Source: Verrucomicrobiota bacterium
GTDB taxonomy: Bacteria; Verrucomicrobiota; Verrucomicrobiia; Chthoniobacterales; UBA10450
Reading direction: 5' to 3'
Length of the DNA: 10,036 nucleotides
NCBI GenBank assembly: GCA_003218815.1
Contig: QHON01000151.1
Coordinates: 1-10,036 of the forward strand
Under the pieces are notes generated by a model. The model was not told where the DNA came from. It searched no databases and worked only from the letters and a program-made list of their open reading frames with translations. Shown here piece by piece: positions 1-6,256 of this stretch; position 1 is the first letter of the stretch; each line of letters begins with the position of its first letter. A program made the position numbers and the translations under genes.

Positions 1-457
1 TCGTGATCAATGCGACGTCGGCGCTTTCCTCTTCTTCCGGCAGAAAATTGCGGCCAAGAATTGGGCGAACGCCCAGCAAATCGAAATAGTTGGAGGTCAA
101 TCGGCCGCCAAAAATTTGGACAGGGTCGCCAAGTCCGGTCAGCGTGAACGGAGAAGAATTCTGGGTGGAGGAATTCTCGGCGGCGAGGCCGTCGAAAAGC
201 GTCTGAGCGTTGCGATAAAGTTGGTAACGCGGCGCCGATATTCCGACATCCGCCAAATCGCGCGCCTTGTCGCCGTTGTCGAGGTGAACAATGCGCGATG
301 GTTCCTTGAACGGCAGCCGGCGCAGAAACAGATCGTTGATTAGACTAAAGATCGTCGTGTTCAGTCCAATGCCGAGCGCAAGCGTCAGCACCGCGACAAT
401 CGTAAATCCCGGCGATTTACGAAGCTGGCGTAGAGCGAACTTTAGATCAGCGATCAT
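1..457 (-). CDS. MacB/FtsX-type ABC permease 2, N-terminal part (cut by window edge)
   Basis: Translating the minus strand from the ATG at 457 gives 152 uninterrupted residues that run off the left edge. The start MIADLKFALRQLRKSPGF is followed by a hydrophobic segment (about residues 18-40, ending LGIGLNTTIFS), then a soluble region with a SNYFDLLGVRPILGRNF motif. This is the MacB periplasmic core domain pattern, and it aligns along its whole visible length with the 815-aa permease encoded at 1212-3659, so the two are paralogues. The start is well supported: AAAGGAG lies at 468-462, four bases before the ATG, and the ATG overlaps the stop of the preceding ATPase as ATGA, implying translational coupling. 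It is likely the inner-membrane partner of ATPase 2. Full length is probably about 800 residues by analogy, but the C-terminus is not visible. The family is secure; substrate unknown. Confidence 0.9.
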   Translation of the reverse strand, partial: MIADLKFALRQLRKSPGFTIVAVLTLALGIGLNTTIFSLINDLFLRRLPFKEPSRIVHLDNGDKARDLADVGISAPRYQLYRNAQTLFDGLAAENSSTQNSSPFTLTGLGDPVQIFGGRLTSNYFDLLGVRPILGRNFLPEEEESADVALIT

Positions 458-1212
458 TGTTCTCCTTTCACGATCCAGCCGTCGCGCAGTTGAATGACAC
501 GTTTGCCGTAGGAGGCATTCTTCTCGGAGTGCGTGACCTGAATGATGGTCATGCCTTCGTTATTTAACTTGCGAAACAGCTCCATGATCTTTTCGCCTTG
601 ACTGGAGTGGAGATTTCCCGTCGGCTCGTCTGCGAGTAGAAGTCTCGGTCCGGCGATAATCGCCCTCGCAACGCCGACCAGTTGTTGCTGTCCGCCGGAA
701 AGCTGGCGCGGATACAAATCCTTTTTTGCGACAATTTGGAAACGATCGAGCATGCCCGCGACGAGGGCCGCGCGCTCGCTCTTGCTGTAGCGGCGATAGG
801 ACAGCGGAATATCAAGGTTCTCGTAAACCGTGAGGTCATCCAGCAAATGATACTGCTGAAATACGAAGCCGATCTGCTCGTTCCGCAGCGTGGCACGTTC
901 TTTCGGTTTCAAATGATGCACTGCGGTTTCGCCGAAGAAATATTCACCGCTCCAGGCGTGATCGTGCATGCCCAGAATATGCAGCAGCGTCGATTTGCCT
1001 GCGCCCGACGGACCCATGATCGAAACAAAATCTCCCTCCGCAATCTCGAGAATGATGTCGCGCAGAACGTAAAAAAACTGGCTGCGCCCAACTGAATAAG
1101 AGCGCTCGACGCAGCGAAGGCGGATCAATAGCCCATCCACCGTGCAAGGACGACTATCGGATGAGCGTGTAGCATCGAGCGTGGAATCTCGTGATTTCTT
1201 CAGCATATTCAT
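454..1212 (-). CDS. ABC transporter ATPase 2 (MacB/LolD-like, variant motifs)
   Basis: A 252-residue nucleotide-binding subunit of the MacB/LolD/FtsE class. Visible motifs are Walker A GPSGAGKST (67-75), Q-loop FVFQQ (Gln119), signature LSGGQQQ (171-177), Walker B LLLADE (Glu196 catalytic) and H-loop His228 in VTHS. It powers the neighbouring FtsX-type permease from the cytoplasmic side. Three positions differ from the usual family pattern and from ATPase 1 in the same operon: Leu instead of Arg after LSGGQQQ, His202 instead of Asp in the D-loop (TGNLHS), and VTHS instead of VTHD. The residues needed for hydrolysis are present, so it is not obviously dead. It also has about 28 extra polar residues before the ABC domain. 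The start is uncertain: ATG at 1212 overlaps the permease stop as TGATG, GTG at 1215 or ATG at 1206 are alternatives, and none has a clear Shine-Dalgarno sequence. Confidence 0.93.
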   Translation of the reverse strand: MNMLKKSRDSTLDATRSSDSRPCTVDGLLIRLRCVERSYSVGRSQFFYVLRDIILEIAEGDFVSIMGPSGAGKSTLLHILGMHDHAWSGEYFFGETAVHHLKPKERATLRNEQIGFVFQQYHLLDDLTVYENLDIPLSYRRYSKSERAALVAGMLDRFQIVAKKDLYPRQLSGGQQQLVGVARAIIAGPRLLLADEPTGNLHSSQGEKIMELFRKLNNEGMTIIQVTHSEKNASYGKRVIQLRDGWIVKGEQ

Positions 1213-3659
1213 CACTGGTCACGTAAGGCCTGGGCTGGATCGATCCGCGTTGCGCGCCATGCGGGCAAAAAGCATGCGGCCAGCGCGACGACACTCATAA
1301 TCACAAATGCCGACGCGAATGCGAGAGGGTCGCGCGGGCTTACTTTGTAAAGCAGATTGCCCATCAAGCGAGTAAGTGTGAGCGCTGCGACGGCGCCGAT
1401 AACGATTCCGGCCGCCGTGAGGCGGATACCGCGTGAGATAACTAATCGTAGTACGTCGTCGGCGCGAGCGCCGAGCGCCATGCGCATGCCGAGTTCGCGC
1501 GTGCCTTGCGAAACCGAATAGGACATCACCGCGTAAAGTCCGATCGCAGCGAGAAAGAGCGCCATTCCACCAAAAATCGCCAGCAACGCTGCCGCCAGGC
1601 GTTGCGTGTAACTCATGACATCGACTTGCTGCTGCAAACTGATTGCGTCCAGCAGCGCGAGATTCGGATCGAGAGCGTGGATTTCGCGAGCAAGCGCGTT
1701 CATCATCGCGGCCGCGCTCTGGTCCGTCCGAATGAGGAAGCCGTTTTGGACGAAAAAATTCTGGCGAACCGGCACATAAAAGAATGGCGTCGGCTGCTCA
1801 AGCTTGGTCCGGTAATTCGCATTTTTTGCCACGCCGACGATCTCCATCCATTTGTCTTTCACCTTGAGACGGTGACCAAGCGCGTCTTTTCCCGGCCAAT
1901 ATTTTGCCGCCATCGTTTCATTGACGATCGCGACCGGTGGTGCGTTTTCGTCATCGTTGCGCGTGAATTCGCGGCCGGCCACGATTGGAATTCCGATCGT
2001 GGCCAAGTATCCTTCGCTAACTTGATTGTAATCCGCCGCAATCTGCTCATTGCGCGGCGGCTGATAACCTTCGATCTCCAGCGGTGCTGACGAGTAAACC
2101 GTATAGCTGAAAGGCCTAACCCGCGCCAATGCTGCCGATTGAACGCCGGGCAGTGCCCGGACGCGCTCGAGCAATTGTTCGTAAAAAATTTTGGCCCGAT
2201 CAGCTTTGTAGCCGGCAGAAAAAAGATCTGCCGCCGACACGACGACGTTTCGTGTCGAAAATCCCGGATCGGAATTTTGCATTTGCACGAGGCTTCGGAG
2301 CAGTAATCCAGTTCCAGCCATGAGTACAAAACTCAGCGCCACTTGAACGAACACAAGCACCGAGCGCACTCGCGATCTGCCACTTCCCGCAACCAGGCCA
2401 CCGCCTTCGCTCTTCAGCGCGCCAGAAAGATTGACATGGCTCGCTTGAATCGCAGGGATCAACGCGAACAGCATTGTCGATCCGATGCAAACCGCCACGC
2501 TTAGAGCCAGAACACGCCAGTCGAGCTGTCCGGGATAATCAATTGTAACGCCTGGAGTGCGGGATGGAGACACCAGCACGAGAGCGTTACGACACCAGTA
2601 CGCTACCATGATTCCACCGGCCGCTGCGATTAGAGAAAGAAGCAGGCCTTCAGTGAAAAGTTGTTTAATCAAACGCCGGCGCCCAGCACCGAGCGCGAGA
2701 CGCATGGTCATTTCATGACGCCGAAGGAGTGACCGCGCGAGCAGAAGATTACTGACGTTCGCGCAGGCGATTAAAAGAACGAAAAATGCGACCCCAGTTG
2801 TGATTGCCAGCGCAGGCGACAGATTACCGGCGGCGTTAAACGGTGTTTTCCAAAGCGGCAGAAGTTCAAAACCCTGTCCCCGGTTTGTCTCCGGAAAATC
2901 ATTCTCGAGCCGTTGCGCGATCGATGAAAGCTCGGCTTGCGCCTGTCGACGGGTAACCCCCGGTTTCAAAAACGCGTAACTTTCAATCCAGCGCGCTCCG
3001 CGGTCTTCGAGTTTGTAGCCGGTCGAATCAAATGTCTCCTGCATCGACGTCGGCACCCAGAAGTTAAACGAGTAGCCGATGAAGGTGCCGTGAAATTTTT
3101 CCGGCGCGACGCCAATGATCGTGTGTTGAACGCCGTTCAGATATTGCGTTTTGCCGATGATCGCCGGGTCGCCCTTGTAACGGTCCTGCCACGTTAGATA
3201 ACTAATTACGGTGACCGGATGCGCATTGCGCCCCGTGCCTTCTTCCGGCCTGAAGCCGCGGCCAAGCATCGGGCGAACATCGAGCGCATCGAAATAATTC
3301 GCCGAAACGATTCCGCCCGTGGCGCGCTCCGCCCGATCGCCCACGCTCAACGTCGTCCCCACTATCCGATCAATTATGAACGATTCGAAAAGCGTCGAGT
3401 TCTTTTCCAAATCGACAAAGTCAGGATACGACAGGCCGTGACCTTCCGTTGCCCCGCGTGTTGTCCCGCCCAGGGCGAACATTCGGTCCTGGTGCGCAAC
3501 CAGAGGGTAGGGGCGAATCAGAATTCCTTCGATCCAGCTAAAGACGGCGGCATTCGTTCCGATGCCGAGTGTTAGACAGAGGATTGCGAGAATGGAGAAA
3601 CCCGGACTCCGCCGGAGCATTCGCAGACCGAAGCGAAGATCTTGGAGAAGCGCTTGCAT
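1212..3659 (-). CDS. MacB/FtsX-type ABC permease 1, duplicated (ADOP-like) architecture
   Basis: An 815-residue inner-membrane permease with two copies of the MacB core plus FtsX unit. I see eight probable membrane segments at about 21-42, 283-306, 335-360, 381-405, 431-455, 687-712, 743-764 and 778-800, with large extracytoplasmic domains at about 45-280 and 460-685. Each half has the cytoplasmic coupling motif next to a membrane segment: RHEMTMRLALGAGRR near 314-328 and RELGMRMALGARADD near 721-735. The C-terminus ATRIDPAQALRDQ is typical of the family. E. coli MacB is about 650 residues with four membrane segments and a fused ATPase; here the ATPase is separate and the permease doubled, as in the acidobacterial duplicated orphan permeases. 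Unlike those, it is not orphan: ATPase 1 ends 11 bases upstream and ATPase 2 starts within its stop codon. Such permeases act by mechanotransmission rather than forming a channel. Substrate unknown. Confidence 0.94.
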   Translation of the reverse strand: MQALLQDLRFGLRMLRRSPGFSILAILCLTLGIGTNAAVFSWIEGILIRPYPLVAHQDRMFALGGTTRGATEGHGLSYPDFVDLEKNSTLFESFIIDRIVGTTLSVGDRAERATGGIVSANYFDALDVRPMLGRGFRPEEGTGRNAHPVTVISYLTWQDRYKGDPAIIGKTQYLNGVQHTIIGVAPEKFHGTFIGYSFNFWVPTSMQETFDSTGYKLEDRGARWIESYAFLKPGVTRRQAQAELSSIAQRLENDFPETNRGQGFELLPLWKTPFNAAGNLSPALAITTGVAFFVLLIACANVSNLLLARSLLRRHEMTMRLALGAGRRRLIKQLFTEGLLLSLIAAAGGIMVAYWCRNALVLVSPSRTPGVTIDYPGQLDWRVLALSVAVCIGSTMLFALIPAIQASHVNLSGALKSEGGGLVAGSGRSRVRSVLVFVQVALSFVLMAGTGLLLRSLVQMQNSDPGFSTRNVVVSAADLFSAGYKADRAKIFYEQLLERVRALPGVQSAALARVRPFSYTVYSSAPLEIEGYQPPRNEQIAADYNQVSEGYLATIGIPIVAGREFTRNDDENAPPVAIVNETMAAKYWPGKDALGHRLKVKDKWMEIVGVAKNANYRTKLEQPTPFFYVPVRQNFFVQNGFLIRTDQSAAAMMNALAREIHALDPNLALLDAISLQQQVDVMSYTQRLAAALLAIFGGMALFLAAIGLYAVMSYSVSQGTRELGMRMALGARADDVLRLVISRGIRLTAAGIVIGAVAALTLTRLMGNLLYKVSPRDPLAFASAFVIMSVVALAACFLPAWRATRIDPAQALRDQ

Positions 3660-3670
3660 TTATCGCTTCA

Positions 3671-4411
3671 TCAGGCCGCGACCCTGTCTTCAACCACTCG
3701 ACCGTCGAATAAGTGCACTGTGCGGTCGGCGTGCTGCGCGAAACGTTCGTCGTGTGTGACCATGCAGATGGTCGCGCCGCTTTCGTGCAATTCTCTGAGC
3801 AGGACCATGACTGCTTCGCCGTTGCGCGAATCAAGGTTCCCCGTCGGCTCGTCCGCGAGCAGAATAGCCGGTCTCCCGGCGAGTGCGCGGGCAACTGCTA
3901 CGCGCTGCTGTTGGCCACCCGAGAGCTGGCTTGGCAAATGTTTAGCGCGATGTCCCATTCCGACGCGCTCGAGCGCTTCGGTGACGAATTGTTTACGCTC
4001 GTGCGCGCCCATCCCGCGATACGTCAGCGGCAATTCCACGTTTTCGTAAACAGTGAGGTCGCCGATCAGGTTGAAGCTTTGGAAAATGAATCCGATCTCA
4101 CGGTTGCGAATCCGCGCACGGTCGGCAAAAGAAAGATTAGCAACTTCGTTCGCTTTCAACGAATAGCTGCCCCCGGAAGGAGTATCGAGCAGGCCGAGAA
4201 TCGACAACAACGTGGTCTTGCCGCAACCTGACGGCCCCGCAATCGAAATATACTCACCGACGCGAATGTCCAGGTGAATCCCGGAAAGCGCATGCGTTTC
4301 CACTTCATCGGTGAGAAAGACTTTCGTTACCCCACTCAATCGTATCAAAGGACTCGAGCCGTTTGTCATAGGAGTTTGCATTGATTCGGTAGCAGTTGAT
4401 GTTGAATTCAT
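3671..4411 (-). CDS. ABC transporter ATPase 1 (MacB/LolD-like)
   Basis: A canonical nucleotide-binding subunit of the MacB/LolD/FtsE family. In the 246-residue version starting at ATG 4411 the motifs are Walker A GPSGCGKTT (59-67), Q-loop Gln111 in FIFQ, signature LSGGQQQRV (163-171), Walker B ILLADEP with catalytic Glu188, D-loop GNLDS (Asp194) and H-loop His220 in MVTHD. All key residues are intact. It lies between the fusion protein and permease 1 and most likely energises that permease. The frame extends to another ATG at 4456, which would overlap the fusion-protein gene by 29 bases. I prefer 4411, 16 bases after the preceding stop, but no Shine-Dalgarno sequence is clear and ATGs at 4381 and 4369 would still keep the whole ABC domain. 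The N-terminal 20 or so residues are Ser/Thr-rich and unlikely to be structured. Family call secure, start uncertain. Confidence 0.93.
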   Translation of the reverse strand: MNSTSTATESMQTPMTNGSSPLIRLSGVTKVFLTDEVETHALSGIHLDIRVGEYISIAGPSGCGKTTLLSILGLLDTPSGGSYSLKANEVANLSFADRARIRNREIGFIFQSFNLIGDLTVYENVELPLTYRGMGAHERKQFVTEALERVGMGHRAKHLPSQLSGGQQQRVAVARALAGRPAILLADEPTGNLDSRNGEAVMVLLRELHESGATICMVTHDERFAQHADRTVHLFDGRVVEDRVAA

Positions 4412-4427
4412 TGATATTGGTTCTGTT

Positions 4428-5717
4428 CTAGTTAAGGCGAATGCGTTCGTGCGCATCCCATGCGCTGGTATCGGAAAGAATCACCTGATCCCCGGGTTGA
4501 AGGCCGTTTAAAATCTCAATCGTGTTAACCGAGCTCTTACCAAGTTTCACCGGCGTCCGGAAAGCGTCCGAGGTGCCATTGATGAGTTTGAACATTCCTA
4601 CGGTATTGTTCTCCTGGCCAAACGCTGGGCGGCCGACATAAACCACATTGTCGAGACGTTCGAGCTCGATTGTTCCATCGACACTAAGATCGGGGCGCGC
4701 GCCTTTCGGCAGCGCCTCATCGAACGCAACATCGACAGTGACTGTTCCCTGTTCGACTGCGGGATCGACCCGCGTGACGTGCCCATTGACGGTGCCGTTG
4801 CGAGTATCGATCGCGGCTTTCTGTTTGATCTGAATATCTTTCGCCTGCGTTTCGGCAATTTTCACCTGTGCCTTGAGCTTCGATGGATCGGCCACGCGGG
4901 CAAGATTGTCACCTACCTTGAGTCGCTGGCCGATTTGCACCGGCAATTGCTGCAACACGCCCGACATCCCGGCTTTCACATGCAACGCTTCGACCTGGTC
5001 GAGTTTCAATTTCGCCAATTGGTTGGCTTGATCGACTGCGGCTTGTTTCGAGGCCAGCTGCGGCTCGATGGAATCGCGCGCGAATGCCAAACGCTTTTGC
5101 TCGATTTCATCGCTCTTCGCAAGTTCCCCTTCCTTGATCTTCGAGGTCTTGTAAACGAGCGCCGCCACGAGGCCGTTCTTTGCCAATTGGTCGTTCGTCT
5201 CGCGCTCCATTTTCGCCTGCTCGTACTGGGAGTGCGCTGCGGTTGTCTTCGACTCCTGGTCGAGCAATTCGCGCTGCAAAGTCGCGCGCATGGTTGCCAG
5301 TTCCGCCTCCGCCGCTTTCGCCTGCAGTTCGGCGTCATGCGCGCTTTGTTCTAGTTCCGGACTGGTCAACTCTAATATAACGTTACCGGGCTCGACTTTT
5401 GTTCCCGGCCAGATCAAAATTTTCTCGACGCTGCCTTCCGTGTTTGCCGGAATCCAGCGGATGTCTTCGGGAACGAGCGTCCCAAGGCCACGCACCTGCC
5501 GCACCATCGGTCCGCGTTTGACAGTGTCGATCCAGACGGTCGAGCGATCGACGCTCGGCACCGCCGGTTTCAAACGCGAGATGCCAATCGTGATTAGAAT
5601 CAATCCAAGCGCAGACGCAGCAATGATAATGACGCGCCGCTTGCGTTTTTTTGCTGCAACCCCCGCGCGCGGCACATCCATCGACGAGAGAGTCGGTGTG
5701 AATCCGGCCGGCCGCAC
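4428..5717 (-). CDS. Periplasmic membrane fusion protein, MacA/HlyD family
   Basis: The adaptor subunit of a tripartite ABC exporter, anchored in the inner membrane and linking the permease to an outer-membrane channel. In the 429-residue version the N-terminus is short and basic (KKRKRR), followed by one membrane anchor at about 29-48. Two lipoyl half-motifs lie at about 83-123 and 243-278. Between them is a long helical hairpin (about 124-238) rich in Ala, Gln, Glu and Lys. A beta-barrel region follows at about 278-353 (VDPAVEQGTVTVDVAFD), then a membrane-proximal domain ending in LNGLQPGDQVI. This order is diagnostic of HlyD/MacA adaptors. I chose GTG 5717 because AGAAGGA precedes it by six bases; the frame continues to a GTG at 5753 (441 aa) with no visible ribosome site. 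The stop is 16 bases before ATPase 1. It is the only adaptor for two permeases in this operon. No TolC partner is in view. Confidence 0.93.
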   Translation of the reverse strand: MRPAGFTPTLSSMDVPRAGVAAKKRKRRVIIIAASALGLILITIGISRLKPAVPSVDRSTVWIDTVKRGPMVRQVRGLGTLVPEDIRWIPANTEGSVEKILIWPGTKVEPGNVILELTSPELEQSAHDAELQAKAAEAELATMRATLQRELLDQESKTTAAHSQYEQAKMERETNDQLAKNGLVAALVYKTSKIKEGELAKSDEIEQKRLAFARDSIEPQLASKQAAVDQANQLAKLKLDQVEALHVKAGMSGVLQQLPVQIGQRLKVGDNLARVADPSKLKAQVKIAETQAKDIQIKQKAAIDTRNGTVNGHVTRVDPAVEQGTVTVDVAFDEALPKGARPDLSVDGTIELERLDNVVYVGRPAFGQENNTVGMFKLINGTSDAFRTPVKLGKSSVNTIEILNGLQPGDQVILSDTSAWDAHERIRLN

Positions 5718-5723
5718 GATTGT

Positions 5724-5730
5724 TCCTTCT
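5724..5730 (-). promoter_or_regulatory. Shine-Dalgarno deciding the fusion-protein start
   Basis: AGAAGGA reads leftwards here, six bases before GTG 5717. The longer frame's GTG at 5753 has no purine-rich stretch in front of it. This favours the shorter protein. Confidence 0.55.
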
Positions 5731-5760
5731 TTTGATTGTCGCTGTGGAATCACGGTTGAA

Positions 5761-6039
5761 TCAAAGCCGACTGAAAGCCCGACAAAGGTCGATTACGGCA
5801 TAGGCTCCGCTCACTAACGGCACAGCCGCGGCGATCACTAGCATCGCGAACAAAACCGCTTCGCCGACGAAATCATGCCGCGCTTCGTGTTGAAAGTACT
5901 GACGACTGATGTTGCGGAAAGATGGCGCCAGCGGTTTTGCGCACTGGCCACGATAACCGGTAATGGTGACCGAATTGTAATTGTAGTCGGTCAGTGGGAA
6001 GCTCGCATGACCGCGAACTATTAAGGAGGTTGGTTTCAT
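5761..6039 (-). CDS. Small single-membrane-segment protein, first gene of the export operon
   Basis: A 92-residue protein I cannot assign to a named family. The N-terminal 45 residues are polar, with a Tyr/Thr-rich stretch (TDYNYNSVTITGYRG). A charged segment follows (RQYFQHEARHDF), then one strong hydrophobic helix at about 58-82 (AVLFAMLVIAAAVPLVSGAY) and a short basic tail. There is no obvious cleavable signal peptide. It looks like a genuine gene: it is the first frame after the sigma54 promoter, it fills the space up to the fusion-protein gene, it has a typical membrane-helix composition, and its stop lies only 7 bases before the longest fusion-protein frame. Against it, no Shine-Dalgarno sequence is visible; the ATG follows an A-rich stretch. 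By position it could be an accessory or regulatory subunit of the exporter, but that is inference from context only. Confidence 0.62.
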   Translation of the reverse strand: MKPTSLIVRGHASFPLTDYNYNSVTITGYRGQCAKPLAPSFRNISRQYFQHEARHDFVGEAVLFAMLVIAAAVPLVSGAYAVIDLCRAFSRL

Positions 6040-6103
6040 ACTTTTTTTAGGATGTGTTTCGGGAGTTTGTTGGATTCAAAAGTTTTTCTGGTCGGCAACA
6101 CCT

Positions 6104-6122
6104 ATTGCAATGTTCGTGCCAA
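6104..6122 (-). promoter_or_regulatory. Sigma54 (RpoN) -24/-12 promoter of the export operon
   Basis: Read on the minus strand, TTGGCACGAACATTGCAAT matches the sigma54 consensus TGGCACG-N4-TTGCA at every defined position, with the invariant GG (6120-6119) and GC (6108-6107) separated by exactly ten bases. The predicted transcription start is near 6095, giving a leader of about 56 bases to the ATG at 6039. It faces the export operon. The two genes immediately upstream encode a kinase and a sigma54-activator regulator, the kind of protein this promoter class requires. No competing sigma70-type promoter stood out in the same gap. Confidence 0.85.
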
Positions 6123-6177
6123 CGGCGATAACGAAGTCACATTGCCTGTCCGACCAGGCGCTTACGTTTGGTGGCTG

Positions 6178-6205
6178 AAAAAAGGCGGACATCTAATTAC
6201 TCCGC
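6178..6205 (-). terminator. Weak possible intrinsic terminator after the kinase gene
   Basis: On the minus strand GCGGA (6205-6201), an 11-base loop and TCCGC (6189-6185) form a five-base GC-rich stem, followed after one C by six T residues (6183-6178). The T-run after a stem is terminator-like and would separate the kinase transcript from the sigma54-driven operon. The stem is short and the loop long, so this is tentative. Confidence 0.3.
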
Positions 6206-6209
6206 TTGT

Positions 6210-6237
6210 GGGACTGCGCCGTCCCGATTGCGGGACG
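6210..6237. promoter_or_regulatory. Inverted repeat, candidate activator-binding site (UAS)
   Basis: CGTCCCG (6220-6226) and CGGGACG (6231-6237) form a perfect 7-base dyad around ATTG. A third half-site, GGGAC at 6210-6214, can pair alternatively with GTCCC at 6221-6225. The dyad centre lies about 133 bases upstream of the predicted sigma54 start, in the usual range for enhancer sites of NtrC-family activators. No T-run follows the dyad on the minus strand, which argues against a simple terminator. A REP-like palindrome or an RNA hairpin in the kinase mRNA tail is an alternative. Confidence 0.45.
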
Positions 6238-6256
6238 CACCTCGTCAGCCTTTTCG

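Larger units (their letters stand above)
6040..6256. other. Intergenic control region between kinase and export operon
   Basis: This 217-base gap holds no convincing gene. From the kinase side it contains the inverted repeat at 6210-6237, the weak terminator-like hairpin at 6178-6205, a short dyad GCCTG-N6-CAGGC at 6144-6159 (about 50-65 bases upstream of the predicted start), the sigma54 promoter at 6104-6122 and a 56-base leader ending in an A-rich run before the ATG at 6039. Confidence 0.6.

Noticed and set aside
1506..2090. Plus-strand frame of 194 codons
   Set aside because: It lies wholly antisense to the second half of permease 1, whose frame is intact and matches its family end to end.
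4779..5354. Plus-strand frame of 191 codons, Leu/Arg-rich
   Set aside because: It is antisense to the helical hairpin of the fusion protein. Repetitive Gln/Ala/Glu/Lys codons on the coding strand create long open frames on the other strand.
6023..6029. AAGGAGG on the plus strand, a strong Shine-Dalgarno look-alike
   Set aside because: The only nearby start is a TTG that hits a stop after six codons, and the ATG at 6052 is 22 bases away. It lies inside the minus-strand small gene and is probably chance.
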